The notes beneath the pieces were generated by a model that saw nothing but the letters and a program-made list of their open reading frames with translations, was not told where the DNA came from and did not search any database. Below are positions 24,696 to 33,645 of a stretch of DNA of 64,000 bases, piece by piece (the stretch's first letter is position 1; the number at the start of each line of letters is the position of its first letter). Where the stretch lies: contig JANSYJ010000003.1 of NCBI GenBank assembly GCA_024742495.1, positions 186,001 through 250,000 on the forward strand. Reading direction: 5' to 3'. The DNA is from Bacteroidota bacterium (GTDB lineage: Bacteria; Bacteroidota; Bacteroidia; Flavobacteriales; Schleiferiaceae). Position numbers and translations under genes: made by a program.

Positions 24696-27109
24696 GACTT
24701 AAGAATCCGCTGCCAAACTGCTATAAAACTTCCGATTACCATCAGAATACATCCAATCCATAGGATGTTTATCATAGGGAAGATGATGGCTTTTTGAACG
24801 ATAAAAGGTTTAACACCTTCTTCTTGCTCAGTCCAAGCTTTAAGAACAATTTTCTTAGTTTCTAGCTCAACATCGTCAAAACGAAATTTCATTCGCTGAA
24901 CATCTAGGATAGTGTCGCGATGGTCTTTCATTTCATTTTCTATGATATAGGCGGGTGTAATTGGAAACTCTTCGCCCAGCACATTAACTACCCTTAAGTG
25001 GGAAGTGAGCTTCGCTGCTTTTAGTTCCTGAGTTTCTTCATCAAATAAAGCATTAACACTCAAGCTATCTAAAATTACAAAGTGATTACGATAGATGGCG
25101 GTATCCCCTTTATTGAGCTTCACTTCCGCTTCATTTACAAAGCCATCCGGGCTAACCGGCTCTAAGTAAGATGAGTAAGTAACATGGGTGTAAATATCGC
25201 GATCCCAAAAATGCTTGGTATCGGGATTTGGAGTAGGCCCCATTTGCTCACTCATTTGTAAGAAGGGTTTTAAACTGAATTCTGGTTCAGCATCACCAAT
25301 TGAGTTGAAGTAGGAAACTTCATAAAATTGTTTGTCTCTTATGGTATCCATCCCTTCAAAAACCGCTTGATAGCGTCCCATTTCAATGGTATCACCCAAA
25401 TCCATCAAGGCGTTTTCATTAGCCGGAAGTCCATCTCCTAAATTTACTTTAGAGTGAGAGATTACATCTTGGCGCCCATTGGAAATTAAGGCGCCCACAA
25501 GTATTAAAGCAAAACCAAAGTGCGCTACCGAGGAACCAGCAAAGGACCACTTCCGCTTTCCAATAACAATCCAAAACCACAAATTTGAAACAGCCGCAAA
25601 AATTCCTGTGAGCAGGAGGGCCAGGTAAAGTGGGTCGGACCAAAAGCTGTACAATTGAGCGAAAAGTCCGGTGATTACCAGGCTTATGGCCAAGGAGAGA
25701 CTAATGCTCTTCCAAAAACTTTTGGCCTTTGTTTTTCCGTATCGAAGGTATTGCCCAATGGCAATTAGTAGGGCGGTTACGATTGAAAAGGGGAGCTGCC
25801 AACTATTATAATGCTTAATGGCATCCAGCGGGGGCGCCATTTCATCCGAGAGCAGACTGATAAATCCATCTGGTCCAATAAGTTTATTGATTACGGGGAT
25901 GGAGGTACTAAAGATGATCTGAAAAGAGGAGATCAATAGAATCAAACTACCAATAAACATCCAAAATTCTCGGGAGCTTAAATCATCGCCATTGGCTTCG
26001 CTAGGAAACTGTCGGTATCGCCAAATTAAAAGGCCCAAGGCAATTACCGTAAAGAATAGGAGGTAGATCAATAATTGTCCACTTAAACCTAAATCTACAA
26101 AGGCATGCACCGAAGAGTCGCCAAGAACGCCACTGCGAGTTAAAAAAGTAGAGTAAAGAATTAAGATGAAACTTAGGATGCTCATAAATACAGCAGCCCT
26201 TAAACCCGTTTTTTTATTGCGGTAGATTAAGAGCAAATGCGCTGCTCCTACCATTACAATCCAAGGAACTAAAGAGGAATTCTCCACTGGGTCCCAAGCC
26301 CAAAAACCACCGAAGCTTAAGGCCTCATAGGCCCAGGCGCCGCCCATTAAAATTCCCAATCCTAAAATTCCAACACTAAAGAAAGCCCAAGGTAAAGCGG
26401 GCTTCACCCAAGATTTTAAATCGCCTTTGAGCAGGGCCGCAATGGCGAAGGCAAATGGCACGAGGGTAGAGGCAAAACCCAAAAAGAGGGTGGGCGGATG
26501 AATAGTCATCCAATAATTTTGAAGTAATGGATTTAATCCAGAACCATCCATAAAGGCCGGAAAGCGATCCAGATAATCTGCCACTTGGGTCCATGGAAGC
26601 CCGATATTATCGGCAGTTTCCCGCATTAAAATGAAGGGGCTGCTTCCGACTTTCAGGCCAAAAGGAAAAATCCCTAATACCATGGAGGCCAGAAATGCCT
26701 GCACCGCAGAGAAAACCATCATTGAGTGATTCTCCCATTTTTTGGCGGTAAACATTAAAATTAAACCTAGGATAGCATGCCAAAAAAGCCAAAGGATAAA
26801 GCTGCCTTCTTGGCCTTCCCAAAAGGCACTAAACACAAAGCGCTGCTCGAGGTCCAAGGATGAGTGCTTCCAAACATAGTCGTACTCAAAGTAATGGCTT
26901 AGTAATAAATAAAAGAGACTTAATACGATTCCAATAACGCCGGCAGCATGCGCTAAAAAAGCCGAACGGGCAATTTTATGATAGCGCTTATCCTCGGTTT
27001 TACTGTTGAGGTAGTATGCAATAAATGCAACAATGGCCGCTCCAAAAGCTAAGCTAACCGAAAAGCGTCCAATCTCACCTGGCAAGAGGTGTTCACCAAT
27101 ATATTCCAT
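24692..27109 (-). CDS. ccmF: CcmF-type cytochrome c heme lyase
   Basis: An 805-residue membrane protein with about 14 or more helices and a large periplasmic C-terminal part. The tryptophan-rich heme-handling signature is GGFWAWDPVENSSLVPW, and TIHPPTLFLGFAS is also family-typical. CcmF receives heme from CcmE and attaches it to apocytochromes c. It is the last of the ccmBCDEF genes here. CcmG and CcmH are not next to it. Confidence 0.93.
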   Translation of the reverse strand: MEYIGEHLLPGEIGRFSVSLAFGAAIVAFIAYYLNSKTEDKRYHKIARSAFLAHAAGVIGIVLSLFYLLLSHYFEYDYVWKHSSLDLEQRFVFSAFWEGQEGSFILWLFWHAILGLILMFTAKKWENHSMMVFSAVQAFLASMVLGIFPFGLKVGSSPFILMRETADNIGLPWTQVADYLDRFPAFMDGSGLNPLLQNYWMTIHPPTLFLGFASTLVPFAFAIAALLKGDLKSWVKPALPWAFFSVGILGLGILMGGAWAYEALSFGGFWAWDPVENSSLVPWIVMVGAAHLLLIYRNKKTGLRAAVFMSILSFILILYSTFLTRSGVLGDSSVHAFVDLGLSGQLLIYLLFFTVIALGLLIWRYRQFPSEANGDDLSSREFWMFIGSLILLISSFQIIFSTSIPVINKLIGPDGFISLLSDEMAPPLDAIKHYNSWQLPFSIVTALLIAIGQYLRYGKTKAKSFWKSISLSLAISLVITGLFAQLYSFWSDPLYLALLLTGIFAAVSNLWFWIVIGKRKWSFAGSSVAHFGFALILVGALISNGRQDVISHSKVNLGDGLPANENALMDLGDTIEMGRYQAVFEGMDTIRDKQFYEVSYFNSIGDAEPEFSLKPFLQMSEQMGPTPNPDTKHFWDRDIYTHVTYSSYLEPVSPDGFVNEAEVKLNKGDTAIYRNHFVILDSLSVNALFDEETQELKAAKLTSHLRVVNVLGEEFPITPAYIIENEMKDHRDTILDVQRMKFRFDDVELETKKIVLKAWTEQEEGVKPFIVQKAIIFPMINILWIGCILMVIGSFIAVWQRILKS

Positions 27110-27126
27110 CCCAATTATTTTGTCGA

Positions 27127-27519
27127 TTAGTAGGTTTCGTAACCCGCCATTTCGTTTTGTTCGTTGTATTTACTCGGGCACTTCATCAGAATTTCTTCTG
27201 CAACAAAGGCACTATCCGTAGCGAAGCCTTTCATGGTAATTTCTTCGCTGCGCTCAAAGTCCTGAGGTTTGGGTTGGTTGTAGAATACTTTTTGTTTTTT
27301 GCCCTCTTTATCAATCGCCGTGAAAGTAAAGCGATTGGCTCGAGCATTATAGTCCATACTGGCATCTTTATCGAGGTAGCCGATTACCGTGTATTTCGTG
27401 CCCATGTTTTCTTCCGCTTGATCGAATCCCACATAAGTGGAGGCATCGTTTATGGTAACCATTATGGCGCCTATGGCAATGGCAATGAATATAATGATGG
27501 CAATGTGTGTTCGCTTCAT
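27127..27519 (-). CDS. ccmE: Heme chaperone CcmE, Cys-type (CxxxY)
   Basis: About 130 residues from the ATG at 27519, preceding a single membrane helix (HIAIIIFIAIAIGAIMVTI) and a periplasmic OB-fold domain. The heme-binding site, HxxxY in proteobacteria, reads ILMKCPSKYNE here: Cys-X3-Tyr. Cys variants have been described in archaea and Desulfovibrio. The protein carries heme from CcmC to CcmF. An upstream extension to 27579 is in frame but overlaps ccmD and would put charged residues before the helix, so I reject it. One base separates it from the ccmD stop. Confidence 0.9.
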   Translation of the reverse strand: MKRTHIAIIIFIAIAIGAIMVTINDASTYVGFDQAEENMGTKYTVIGYLDKDASMDYNARANRFTFTAIDKEGKKQKVFYNQPKPQDFERSEEITMKGFATDSAFVAEEILMKCPSKYNEQNEMAGYETY

Positions 27520-27520
27520 T

Positions 27521-27733
27521 TTAGTCCTTCTTTTCCAATTTCCCAATCTTGCGATCCAATGCAAATAAGTAGGCGGCAATGCCTAATAAAATGATGGCCA
27601 TTATACTTATAACCACATATATTTTTCCATCCTGCCGAAAGGTATCGGCCATTTCCACTGCTGGCATTTGAGCCGCAAGTTTAACTGGTGCGGCAAGGAG
27701 CGCCACTAAAAGTAGTTTAAGAATGTTCTTCAT
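27521..27733 (-). CDS. ccmD: CcmD-like small membrane protein
   Basis: A 70-residue protein with a hydrophobic N-terminus (possibly a signal) and one clear helix (IYVVISIMAIILLGIAAYLFALDRKIGKLEKK) ending in a basic tail. Position between ccmC and ccmE, overlapping ccmC by 17 bases, is the main support. CcmD helps release heme-loaded CcmE from the CcmABC complex. Sequence conservation in this family is low; assignment depends on context. Confidence 0.75.
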   Translation of the reverse strand: MKNILKLLLVALLAAPVKLAAQMPAVEMADTFRQDGKIYVVISIMAIILLGIAAYLFALDRKIGKLEKKD

Positions 27734-28373
27734 TTGATAGTGATTTGTAGCGGATTCTCAAGCTTGAGATCCAAGTCCCTATTAATATCCAACCCAATAC
27801 AGCCGCGTAAAAAATTGGCCGCATATCAGAATTTAAGTCGTATTGATTAAAGCCAGGATTACCTCCGTTTCCGGGATGCAGGCTGTCGGTCATTCGAGGG
27901 AGGATGCCAATAAAGACGATCATCATTACGAAAGCGAAAATATTGTAGACGGCCGCTAAACGGGCCTTTTTAGCCGGATCTTCCACCGAGTTTCTTAGCA
28001 CGAAATAAGCGAGGTAAATGAGCATGGTAACGGCAGTACCATTAAGCTTAGGATCATTGGTCCAAAAGTTACCCCAAGTAAAACGAGCCCAAACCATGCC
28101 GGTTAATAGCCCTAAGGTTGCTAGTAAAAATCCAGTTTGAGCAAATTCGCTGGCTCTCAAGTCCGCCCCTCTTTTTTCGCCTAAGGCACGAATGCTAAAA
28201 ACTAAGCTTATTGTCATCATGGCCACCATGGAAAACCACATGGGCACGTGATAATATAGTACTCTAATGGTCTCATTTAGAATCACCAAACGCGGAACTT
28301 CACCAAGTAATCCGGCGATAATGGAGTAGAGAACGAGGATGATGCCGAGGGCTTTCCACCAAATGCCTTTCAT
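27717..28373 (-). CDS. ccmC: Heme handling membrane protein CcmC
   Basis: About 218 residues from the ATG at 28373; a TTG at 28394 is in frame but lies within ccmB. Six hydrophobic segments flank the WWD-type motif, WARFTWGNFWTNDPKLNG, and two His residues in YYHVPMW and DSLHPG match the axial heme ligands. CcmC presents heme to CcmE. It overlaps ccmD and follows ccmB. Confidence 0.92.
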   Translation of the reverse strand: MKGIWWKALGIILVLYSIIAGLLGEVPRLVILNETIRVLYYHVPMWFSMVAMMTISLVFSIRALGEKRGADLRASEFAQTGFLLATLGLLTGMVWARFTWGNFWTNDPKLNGTAVTMLIYLAYFVLRNSVEDPAKKARLAAVYNIFAFVMMIVFIGILPRMTDSLHPGNGGNPGFNQYDLNSDMRPIFYAAVLGWILIGTWISSLRIRYKSLSNEEHS

Positions 28374-28381
28374 AGCTCTTT

Positions 28382-29035
28382 TTAATCCCGCCAAAGGTAG
28401 GGAAATAACAAAAAGGAGAGTAGCAAAGAAACCAATGCCAATAAGGCTAAGACTATTAAAAGTTGGGCGTTTATTTCCCAGCTGAAACCGGTTAAACTTC
28501 GGATGCTTAATTTGCTGAGAGTAAGTATTTGAGGATAAAGCAGTGGGATGCTCAAAATGGCCGGTAGGGCGGGATTGTTCCCTGCTTTTGCAGATATGGC
28601 CGCCACTAAAGTTAAAATGGAACTAAAGCCTAATGAGGCTAAGGTTAAAACCGTAATAAAGGCGCCAGGAGAAGCGATCGGAAAGCCCATTAAAAAGCCA
28701 AAAAATCCGCTGGTGAAAAGGGCCACCGCGAGGAGATAGAAAAAGTTATAGATGATTTTGCCCAATATTAAATGCTCCGGTTTTACCCATCCATAGTAGA
28801 GCAAAAATCGCTGATCAGCCTCAAAGTAAAAGGAACGATAAGCGGCTTGAACCGCGGCAAATAAAAAGATCACCCAAAAAAAGGCATTCCAACTTTCGGG
28901 GCTTAGAATTTCATTAAAAACAAGATTACTGAGGTAAACTGTGGAGAGCACATAAATGAGAATGGAAAAGTAGGATCGCCTTTCGGACCACTCTAATTGA
29001 AAGTTTAGCTGTACAACCCTAAATATGGCTTTCAT
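28382..29035 (-). CDS. ccmB: Heme exporter membrane subunit CcmB
   Basis: A 217-residue integral membrane protein with six helices, typical of the CcmB permease: FQLEWSERRSYFSILIYVLSTV at the N-terminus and FGFLMGFPIASPGAFITVLTLASLGFSSILTLVAAIS in two segments. With CcmA it forms the ABC part that drives release of heme-CcmE. No ccmA ATPase gene is adjacent, so it must lie elsewhere. First gene of the ccm run; a perfect TACCTTTG box ends six bases before the ATG. Confidence 0.88.
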   Translation of the reverse strand: MKAIFRVVQLNFQLEWSERRSYFSILIYVLSTVYLSNLVFNEILSPESWNAFFWVIFLFAAVQAAYRSFYFEADQRFLLYYGWVKPEHLILGKIIYNFFYLLAVALFTSGFFGFLMGFPIASPGAFITVLTLASLGFSSILTLVAAISAKAGNNPALPAILSIPLLYPQILTLSKLSIRSLTGFSWEINAQLLIVLALLALVSLLLSFLLFPYLWRD

Positions 29036-29040
29036 TACAA

Positions 29041-29048
29041 CAAAGGTA
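29041..29048 (-). promoter_or_regulatory. -7 promoter element of the ccm operon (TACCTTTG)
   Basis: Minus strand 29048-29041 reads TACCTTTG, a full match to TAnnTTTG. The ccmB ATG is at 29035, so the transcript would be leaderless or nearly so unless ccmB starts further in. Confidence 0.55.
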
Positions 29049-29125
29049 AGCAGGGCTGCATTTAGGAAAGCCAGATCCTTAGAAAATTGCTTAAAAAAAT
29101 ATCGCTAGGAAGAAAGCGCCCGACC

Positions 29126-29163
29126 AAAAAAAAGGGTCAACCTTAAAAAAAAGCCGACCCTTA
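29126..29163 (-). terminator. Rho-independent terminator after glutathione peroxidase
   Basis: On the minus strand AAGGGTC pairs with GACCCTT around a T-rich loop, followed by a run of eight T. It lies 24 bases after the peroxidase stop and separates it from the ccm operon. Confidence 0.8.
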
Positions 29164-29186
29164 GTAAAATGTTTTATTTGAAAAGC

Positions 29187-29777
29187 CTAAGAACCTTTGG
29201 CAAAGGCCACAATTTCTTCATTCATGGGCTCGGTGCGTGAACCATAGTGCGCTACCCAATTACCTTTTTCATCAATTAAAAACTTATTGAAGTTCCAGCT
29301 TACCCGGGCATCATCTACACCATTCTGCTCTTTGCTGGTTAGCCAAGTGTATAAAGGGTGTTGCTCATTTCCCTTCACATCAATTTTATCCATCATGGGA
29401 AAGTCAACGCCATAATTCTTTTGACAAAAACTGGCGATTTCTTCATTGCTTCCTGGCTCTTGGTTCATAAATTGATTGCAAGGGAAACCTATTACTACAA
29501 ATTGCTCATTGCCATATTGCTTGTATAATTTTTGAAGCCCTTCATATTGCGGCGTATAACCACATTTGCTGGCGGTATTTACAACAAGTACGCGTTTGCC
29601 CTTTAGCTGAGAAAAGGCATATTCTTCTCCATTTAAATCTTTAACCACAAAATCGTGAAAAGCGGCAGAAGCGCTTTCATTTAAAGCCAATCTCTCTGAT
29701 TTAGTTTCGGCTTCATTGGAATTATTGCAGGCGGCCAGTAGCATTAAACTAAAGAATGGCGCAAGGAATTTTTTCAT
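29187..29777 (-). CDS. Glutathione peroxidase family lipoprotein
   Basis: A 196-residue thioredoxin-fold peroxidase with lipobox LLAAC (Cys17), so it acts outside the cytoplasm. The active-site Cys72 is in NTASKCGYTPQYEGLQ, with the conserved FPCNQF and SWNFNKFLID segments supplying the Gln, Trp and Asn of the catalytic tetrad. It is the cysteine, not selenocysteine, form, and such enzymes commonly use thioredoxin-type reductants rather than glutathione. It would remove peroxides in the envelope. It is monocistronic, with its own promoter box and terminator. Confidence 0.92.
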   Translation of the reverse strand: MKKFLAPFFSLMLLAACNNSNEAETKSERLALNESASAAFHDFVVKDLNGEEYAFSQLKGKRVLVVNTASKCGYTPQYEGLQKLYKQYGNEQFVVIGFPCNQFMNQEPGSNEEIASFCQKNYGVDFPMMDKIDVKGNEQHPLYTWLTSKEQNGVDDARVSWNFNKFLIDEKGNWVAHYGSRTEPMNEEIVAFAKGS

Positions 29778-29798
29778 GCTGATTGTTTATTTAAGGAA

Positions 29799-29806
29799 CA
29801 AAGATA
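29799..29806 (-). promoter_or_regulatory. -7 promoter element of glutathione peroxidase (TATCTTTG)
   Basis: Minus strand 29806-29799 reads TATCTTTG, a full TAnnTTTG match, 21 bases ahead of the ATG. The upstream CTTCG may be a weak -33 region. Confidence 0.6.
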
Positions 29807-29904
29807 ATCCACCGAAGTTCACATGATAGAGATAAAACAAGTTTCAACAGTTTATAAAGTCCTATTCTTAACCAAAGAAGCCTAAATAGCTTTGAAGCAT
29901 TCTT

Positions 29905-29912
29905 TACTTTTG
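29905..29912 (+). promoter_or_regulatory. -7 promoter element of mtaB (TACTTTTG)
   Basis: TACTTTTG fits TAnnTTTG fully but ends four bases before the ATG at 29917. A second match, TAGCTTTG at 29887-29894, leaves a normal short leader and may be the real one. Confidence 0.45.
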
Positions 29913-29916
29913 CCAA

Positions 29917-31257
29917 ATGGAAATGAATGGGAAAAAGGTGGCTTTCCACACTTTAGGTTGTAAACTAAATTTTTCGGAGACGGCTACCATCGCGCGTGAC
30001 TTTAACAATAAAGGTTTCCATCAGGTTGATTTCACGGAGCCAGCTGATGTTTATGTAATTAACACCTGTTCGGTAACGCATAATGCCGACAAAGAGTGCA
30101 AACTTTGGGTACGACGAGCCAAGGAGGCTAATCCCGATAGCTTAGTGGTAATTGTTGGCTGTTATGCTCAATTACAGCCGGAGGAAATTGCCGCTTTAGA
30201 AGGGGTGGATCTCGTACTTGGGGCTACCGAAAAATTTAAGATTACCGATTACCTCGATAGCCTAACCCAAAGCGATAAAGGCGAAGTGCATTCTTGCGAG
30301 ATTGATGAGGCCGACTTTTATGTGGGGGCCTATTCCATTGGCGATCGCACCCGGGCCTTTTTAAAGGTGCAGGATGGATGCGATTATAAATGTACCTATT
30401 GTACCATTCCCCTGGCGCGTGGAATTTCAAGATCCGACACTTTAGAAAATGTTATTGCCAATGCCCATAAGATTATTGGCGAGGGCGCAAAGGAGATTGT
30501 TTTAACTGGAGTGAATATTGGCGACTATGGTAAGGGAGAGTTTGGCAATAAACGCCATGAGCATACCTTTTTAGAATTAGTGCAAGAATTGGATAAAGTG
30601 GAAGGCATCGACCGTTTTCGGATTTCATCCATTGAACCAAACCTCCTAAAAAACGAAACCATTGCCTTTGTGGCTCAGTCGGAACGTTTTGTGCCACATT
30701 TCCATATCCCTTTGCAAAGCGGTAGCAATAAGATTCTAAAGAAAATGAAGCGCCGGTATTTAAAGGAACTCTATGCCGAACGCATCTCTACAATAAAGGC
30801 TTTAATCCCGCATTGCGCTATTGGGGTCGACGTAATTTGTGGTTTCCCAGGTGAAACCGAAGCGGACTTTAAGGAGACTTATGATTTTTTAGTTTCCCTG
30901 GATATTTCCTACCTCCACGTATTCACTTACAGTCAACGCCCGAATACGGAAGCGGATGCCATGGAGGCTCAGGTGCCTTATGGCGAAAGGAAGAAACGCT
31001 CCAAGATGCTTCGCGTATTAAGTGCTAAGAAAAGAAGAGCCTTTTACGAATCCCAATTAGGGAGCACGCGAGAAGTGTTATTTGAAGAGAACTTTAAAGA
31101 TGGTTTTATAACTGGATTTACGGAAAACTACGTGAAAGTTAAAACGCATTGGAATCCGGAGCTGGTGAATACCAAAGCGAAAATTAAATTGAACAATATT
31201 GATGAGGATGGCTTGGTTCGCTTTGACTACCTCGATAATGTCCCTATCTTGGCCTAA
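29917..31257 (+). CDS. mtaB: tRNA t6A37 methylthiotransferase MtaB
   Basis: A 446-residue radical-SAM methylthiotransferase. N-terminal UPF0004 cysteines lie in FHTLGCKLNFSE, NTCSVT and GCYAQL; the radical-SAM cluster motif is CDYKCTYCTIPLARG; a TRAM-like C-terminal domain follows (EVLFEENFKDGFITGFTENYVKVK). It converts threonylcarbamoyl-A37 to its 2-methylthio form in tRNAs reading ANN codons. The GCKLN context and length favour MtaB over MiaB and RimO. The next gene starts directly after the stop. Confidence 0.92.
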   Translation: MEMNGKKVAFHTLGCKLNFSETATIARDFNNKGFHQVDFTEPADVYVINTCSVTHNADKECKLWVRRAKEANPDSLVVIVGCYAQLQPEEIAALEGVDLVLGATEKFKITDYLDSLTQSDKGEVHSCEIDEADFYVGAYSIGDRTRAFLKVQDGCDYKCTYCTIPLARGISRSDTLENVIANAHKIIGEGAKEIVLTGVNIGDYGKGEFGNKRHEHTFLELVQELDKVEGIDRFRISSIEPNLLKNETIAFVAQSERFVPHFHIPLQSGSNKILKKMKRRYLKELYAERISTIKALIPHCAIGVDVICGFPGETEADFKETYDFLVSLDISYLHVFTYSQRPNTEADAMEAQVPYGERKKRSKMLRVLSAKKRRAFYESQLGSTREVLFEENFKDGFITGFTENYVKVKTHWNPELVNTKAKIKLNNIDEDGLVRFDYLDNVPILA

Positions 31258-31563
31258 ATGTTTGCTACTCTCATAAATTACCGCCTTAACCCGATTTTTA
31301 AAGCTGATTTTTTCAATTATTGGCAAGAACATCGGAAGAACCTCTTGGAATTAGGGGTTATTGAAAAATCGGTTCTCCATCGCGAAACTCCAATTTCATT
31401 TTTAAGTTATACCCGCTGGCAAAGTAGAGAAGATTTCGAAAGCCATATTTTAAAACCTAGCGGTCCTTTAAGAGAATGGCAGGTAAAAATTGAAGATTGC
31501 TGCAATGATGTTCGGGTTTTATACCGAATGGATATTGTAAAGGATGTGCCCGAAAATGGATAG
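31258..31563 (+). CDS. Antibiotic biosynthesis monooxygenase (ABM)-like small protein
   Basis: A 101-residue protein predicted to take the dimeric alpha/beta-barrel fold: MFATLINYRLNPIFKADFFNYW, then ISFLSYTRWQSREDFESHI, the strand-helix pattern of ABM-domain proteins. No catalytic residue is certain, and many such proteins are not monooxygenases. It begins immediately at the mtaB stop and overlaps the inositol monophosphatase gene by eight bases, so it is part of that operon. Role unknown. Confidence 0.68.
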   Translation: MFATLINYRLNPIFKADFFNYWQEHRKNLLELGVIEKSVLHRETPISFLSYTRWQSREDFESHILKPSGPLREWQVKIEDCCNDVRVLYRMDIVKDVPENG

Positions 31564-32353
31564 AGACTGGGCGAGAATCCTCAAGCAGGCGGGAGACCTT
31601 TGCCGTGAAACCGGAAAATTCATTGGCTCACAAAGGCGTAAAGTTCAATCGGAGCAAATAGAAACCAAAGCCCTTAATAGCCTGGTATCTTATGTAGATC
31701 AAGAAGCAGAGCGAAAGCTGGTGGCTGGTTTATCTCAACTACTTCCAGAAGCAGGATTTATAACGGAAGAAGAAACGGTTGAACAAGAGCGCCAGGAATG
31801 GAACTGGATTATTGACCCTTTGGACGGAACAACTAACTTTCTTTTTGATCTCCCAATTTTTGCTGTAAGCGTGGCCCTCTATAAAGACACCGAGCCGCAT
31901 TTGGCGATTATTTATGAGGTAGGGCAGGACGAACTTTTTACTGCCCGTTTGGGAAATGGCGCTTATTGCAATGGCTTGCCCATCTCAGTTTCCAAAGAGG
32001 AGGATTTAAGCAAAACCTTAATTGCAACTGGTTTCCCTTATTACGATTTTGATCGCTTGAAGGAATTCAATGAGTTACTGGGCTATTTTTATACCCATAC
32101 CCGTGGAGTGCGAAGACTAGGATCGGCAGCCACCGATTTAGCTTATGTGGCCGCTGGTCGTTTTAATGGATTTTTCGAATACGGCCTAAGCCCTTGGGAT
32201 GTAGCCGCCGGTATATTATTAGTGCGCGAAGCGGGAGGAGTGGTTAGTAATTTCTCTGGCGAGGATGATGCTCTTTTTGGCAAAGAAATTATCGCATCTT
32301 CCCAAGGTATTTATCCCAAATTTAAAGCACAAATTGAGCACTATATGCTCTAA
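31556..32353 (+). CDS. Inositol monophosphatase family protein
   Basis: About 265 residues from the ATG at 31556 (ATG at 31544 also in frame). The lithium-sensitive phosphatase signatures are clear: FITEEETV (metal-binding Glu pair), WIIDPLDGTTNFLFDLP, and GLSPWDVAAGILLVREAGG near the C-terminus. Substrate may be inositol phosphate, but bacterial members also act on fructose-1,6-bisphosphate, NADP or 3'-phosphoadenosine phosphate. Its stop overlaps the end of the converging gene by four bases. Confidence 0.9.
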   Translation: MDRDWARILKQAGDLCRETGKFIGSQRRKVQSEQIETKALNSLVSYVDQEAERKLVAGLSQLLPEAGFITEEETVEQERQEWNWIIDPLDGTTNFLFDLPIFAVSVALYKDTEPHLAIIYEVGQDELFTARLGNGAYCNGLPISVSKEEDLSKTLIATGFPYYDFDRLKEFNELLGYFYTHTRGVRRLGSAATDLAYVAAGRFNGFFEYGLSPWDVAAGILLVREAGGVVSNFSGEDDALFGKEIIASSQGIYPKFKAQIEHYML

Positions 32354-32844
32354 GCCACTGGCAGCCAGTCTTTATGCCAGCTATTTTTAATACTGGTTTC
32401 CCATTTGCTTTCCAATTCCGACTTTGTAGAGACCAGGTTATTGAATACGATGGTGTCTTTGCTAAGGTCGCCATTTTCCAAGGCGGCCCGAAAATCCATC
32501 ATATGCGAAGTATCAATCATGTCATTGTGATCGCGATAGGCAATCTGAGTGCGATCCAATAGGGAAATGTTCAACTCTTTCTCCAAGCCTTGTACTAACT
32601 GCACCAGCTTGTCGATACTGCAACCAGTAGCCTGATAAGAAGCTTCATCGAGGCTAACCACAATAAATCGATTGTAAATAATGGTAAAGCTGGCGTTTAA
32701 ATCATGACCATGGGCTTTCCAGTCATCCAAGAAATTCATTAAACGCGCGGAAATCCGCTCCACCTTTTCAAATTCTAGAAACTCGGTGCTCTGGAAAATC
32801 CAAACCCGGGCTTCAGCTTTCATATCTTCAAATGCTCCGTACAT
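32350..32844 (-). CDS. Bacteroidota conserved protein, commonly misnamed ABC transporter ATPase
   Basis: A 164-residue soluble protein. I recognise the pattern MYGAFEDMKAEARVWIFQS...FLDDWKAHG, YNRFIVVSLDEASYQATGCSIDKLV and LLDRT as a family found throughout Bacteroidota under the name ABC transporter ATPase. No Walker A or B motif is present, so that name is not supported. The single Cys in the SGCSID-like segment (TGCSID) is notable and could be functional. Last gene of the seven-gene block starting with the amidase at 38315, nine bases after the CCG protein. Confidence 0.8.
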   Translation of the reverse strand: MYGAFEDMKAEARVWIFQSTEFLEFEKVERISARLMNFLDDWKAHGHDLNASFTIIYNRFIVVSLDEASYQATGCSIDKLVQLVQGLEKELNISLLDRTQIAYRDHNDMIDTSHMMDFRAALENGDLSKDTIVFNNLVSTKSELESKWETSIKNSWHKDWLPVA

Positions 32845-32853
32845 AGCTCTATA

Positions 32854-33645
32854 TTAAAGGTCCTCAGCATTAGCGATCATTTCTGCTAAATCAAGAACAG
32901 GTAAATCACCTTCTCTGGCGCTGTTTTTCACACCATCAGTCATCATGGTATTGCAAAAAGGACAAGCGGCGGCGATAAAATCGGGTTTAGTTTCAAGGGC
33001 TTCCTCCGTGCGCTCAATATTAATATCTTTCTTGCCGGGCTCTGGCTCCTTAAACATTTGAGCGCCACCAGCGCCACAACAAAGGGCATTGGACTTACAA
33101 CGCCTCATTTCAACTAATTCTGCATCCAGCTTTTGAATCAATTCGCGTGGTGCCTCATAAATGCCATTCGCCCTGCCAAGATAGCAAGGATCATGAAAGG
33201 TGATTTTCTTGCCTTTAAAGCTACCTCCTTCTATACTTAGTCGTCCGTCTTTTAAAAGTTGATTGATAAACTGCGTGTGATGTATTACCTCATACTTTCC
33301 TCCCAATTCGGGGTATTCATTGGCCAGGGTGTTGAAACAGTGGGGGCAAGTAGTTACAATCTTTTTAACCTCATAAGCATTTAAAACCTCAATATTCTGC
33401 ATGGCCTGCATCATAAAGGTAAACTCATTTCCAGCCCGTTTTGCAGGATCGCCGGTGCAAGATTCTTCAGTGCCAAGCACCCCAAAATCAACGTTTGCCT
33501 TATTCAGAATCTTTACAAAGGCCTTGGTAATCTTTTTTGCTCTGTCGTCGAAACTACCTGCGCATCCTACCCAAAAAAGTACTTCAGGCAATTTATCACT
33601 AGCGGCCAATTCGGCCATTGTTGGTACTACAATTTTCTCTTCCAT
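32854..33645 (-). CDS. CCG-domain Fe-S protein (HdrB/GlpC-like)
   Basis: A 263-residue soluble protein with two cysteine-rich CCG units: the first with FWVGCAGS, EESCTGD and TTCPHC, the second with FHDPCYLGR, ALCCGAGG and AACPFC. Such domains hold noncubane or linear 4Fe-4S clusters in heterodisulfide reductase, GlpC and lactate oxidase subunits. It is presumably the catalytic or acceptor partner of the membrane Fe-S protein encoded at 34698-36011, but two other genes lie between them. Redox partner unknown. One-base overlap with the preceding lipoprotein gene. Confidence 0.87.
   Translation of the reverse strand: MEEKIVVPTMAELAASDKLPEVLFWVGCAGSFDDRAKKITKAFVKILNKANVDFGVLGTEESCTGDPAKRAGNEFTFMMQAMQNIEVLNAYEVKKIVTTCPHCFNTLANEYPELGGKYEVIHHTQFINQLLKDGRLSIEGGSFKGKKITFHDPCYLGRANGIYEAPRELIQKLDAELVEMRRCKSNALCCGAGGAQMFKEPEPGKKDINIERTEEALETKPDFIAAACPFCNTMMTDGVKNSAREGDLPVLDLAEMIANAEDL

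Noticed and set aside
27157-27594. Plus-strand frame of 145 codons opposite ccmE and ccmD
   Set aside because: Antisense to ccmE with its CxxxY site and membrane helix; no independent start or family.
32350-32844. ABC transporter ATPase activity
   Set aside because: No Walker A, Walker B or signature motif is present; the name is inherited from database usage.
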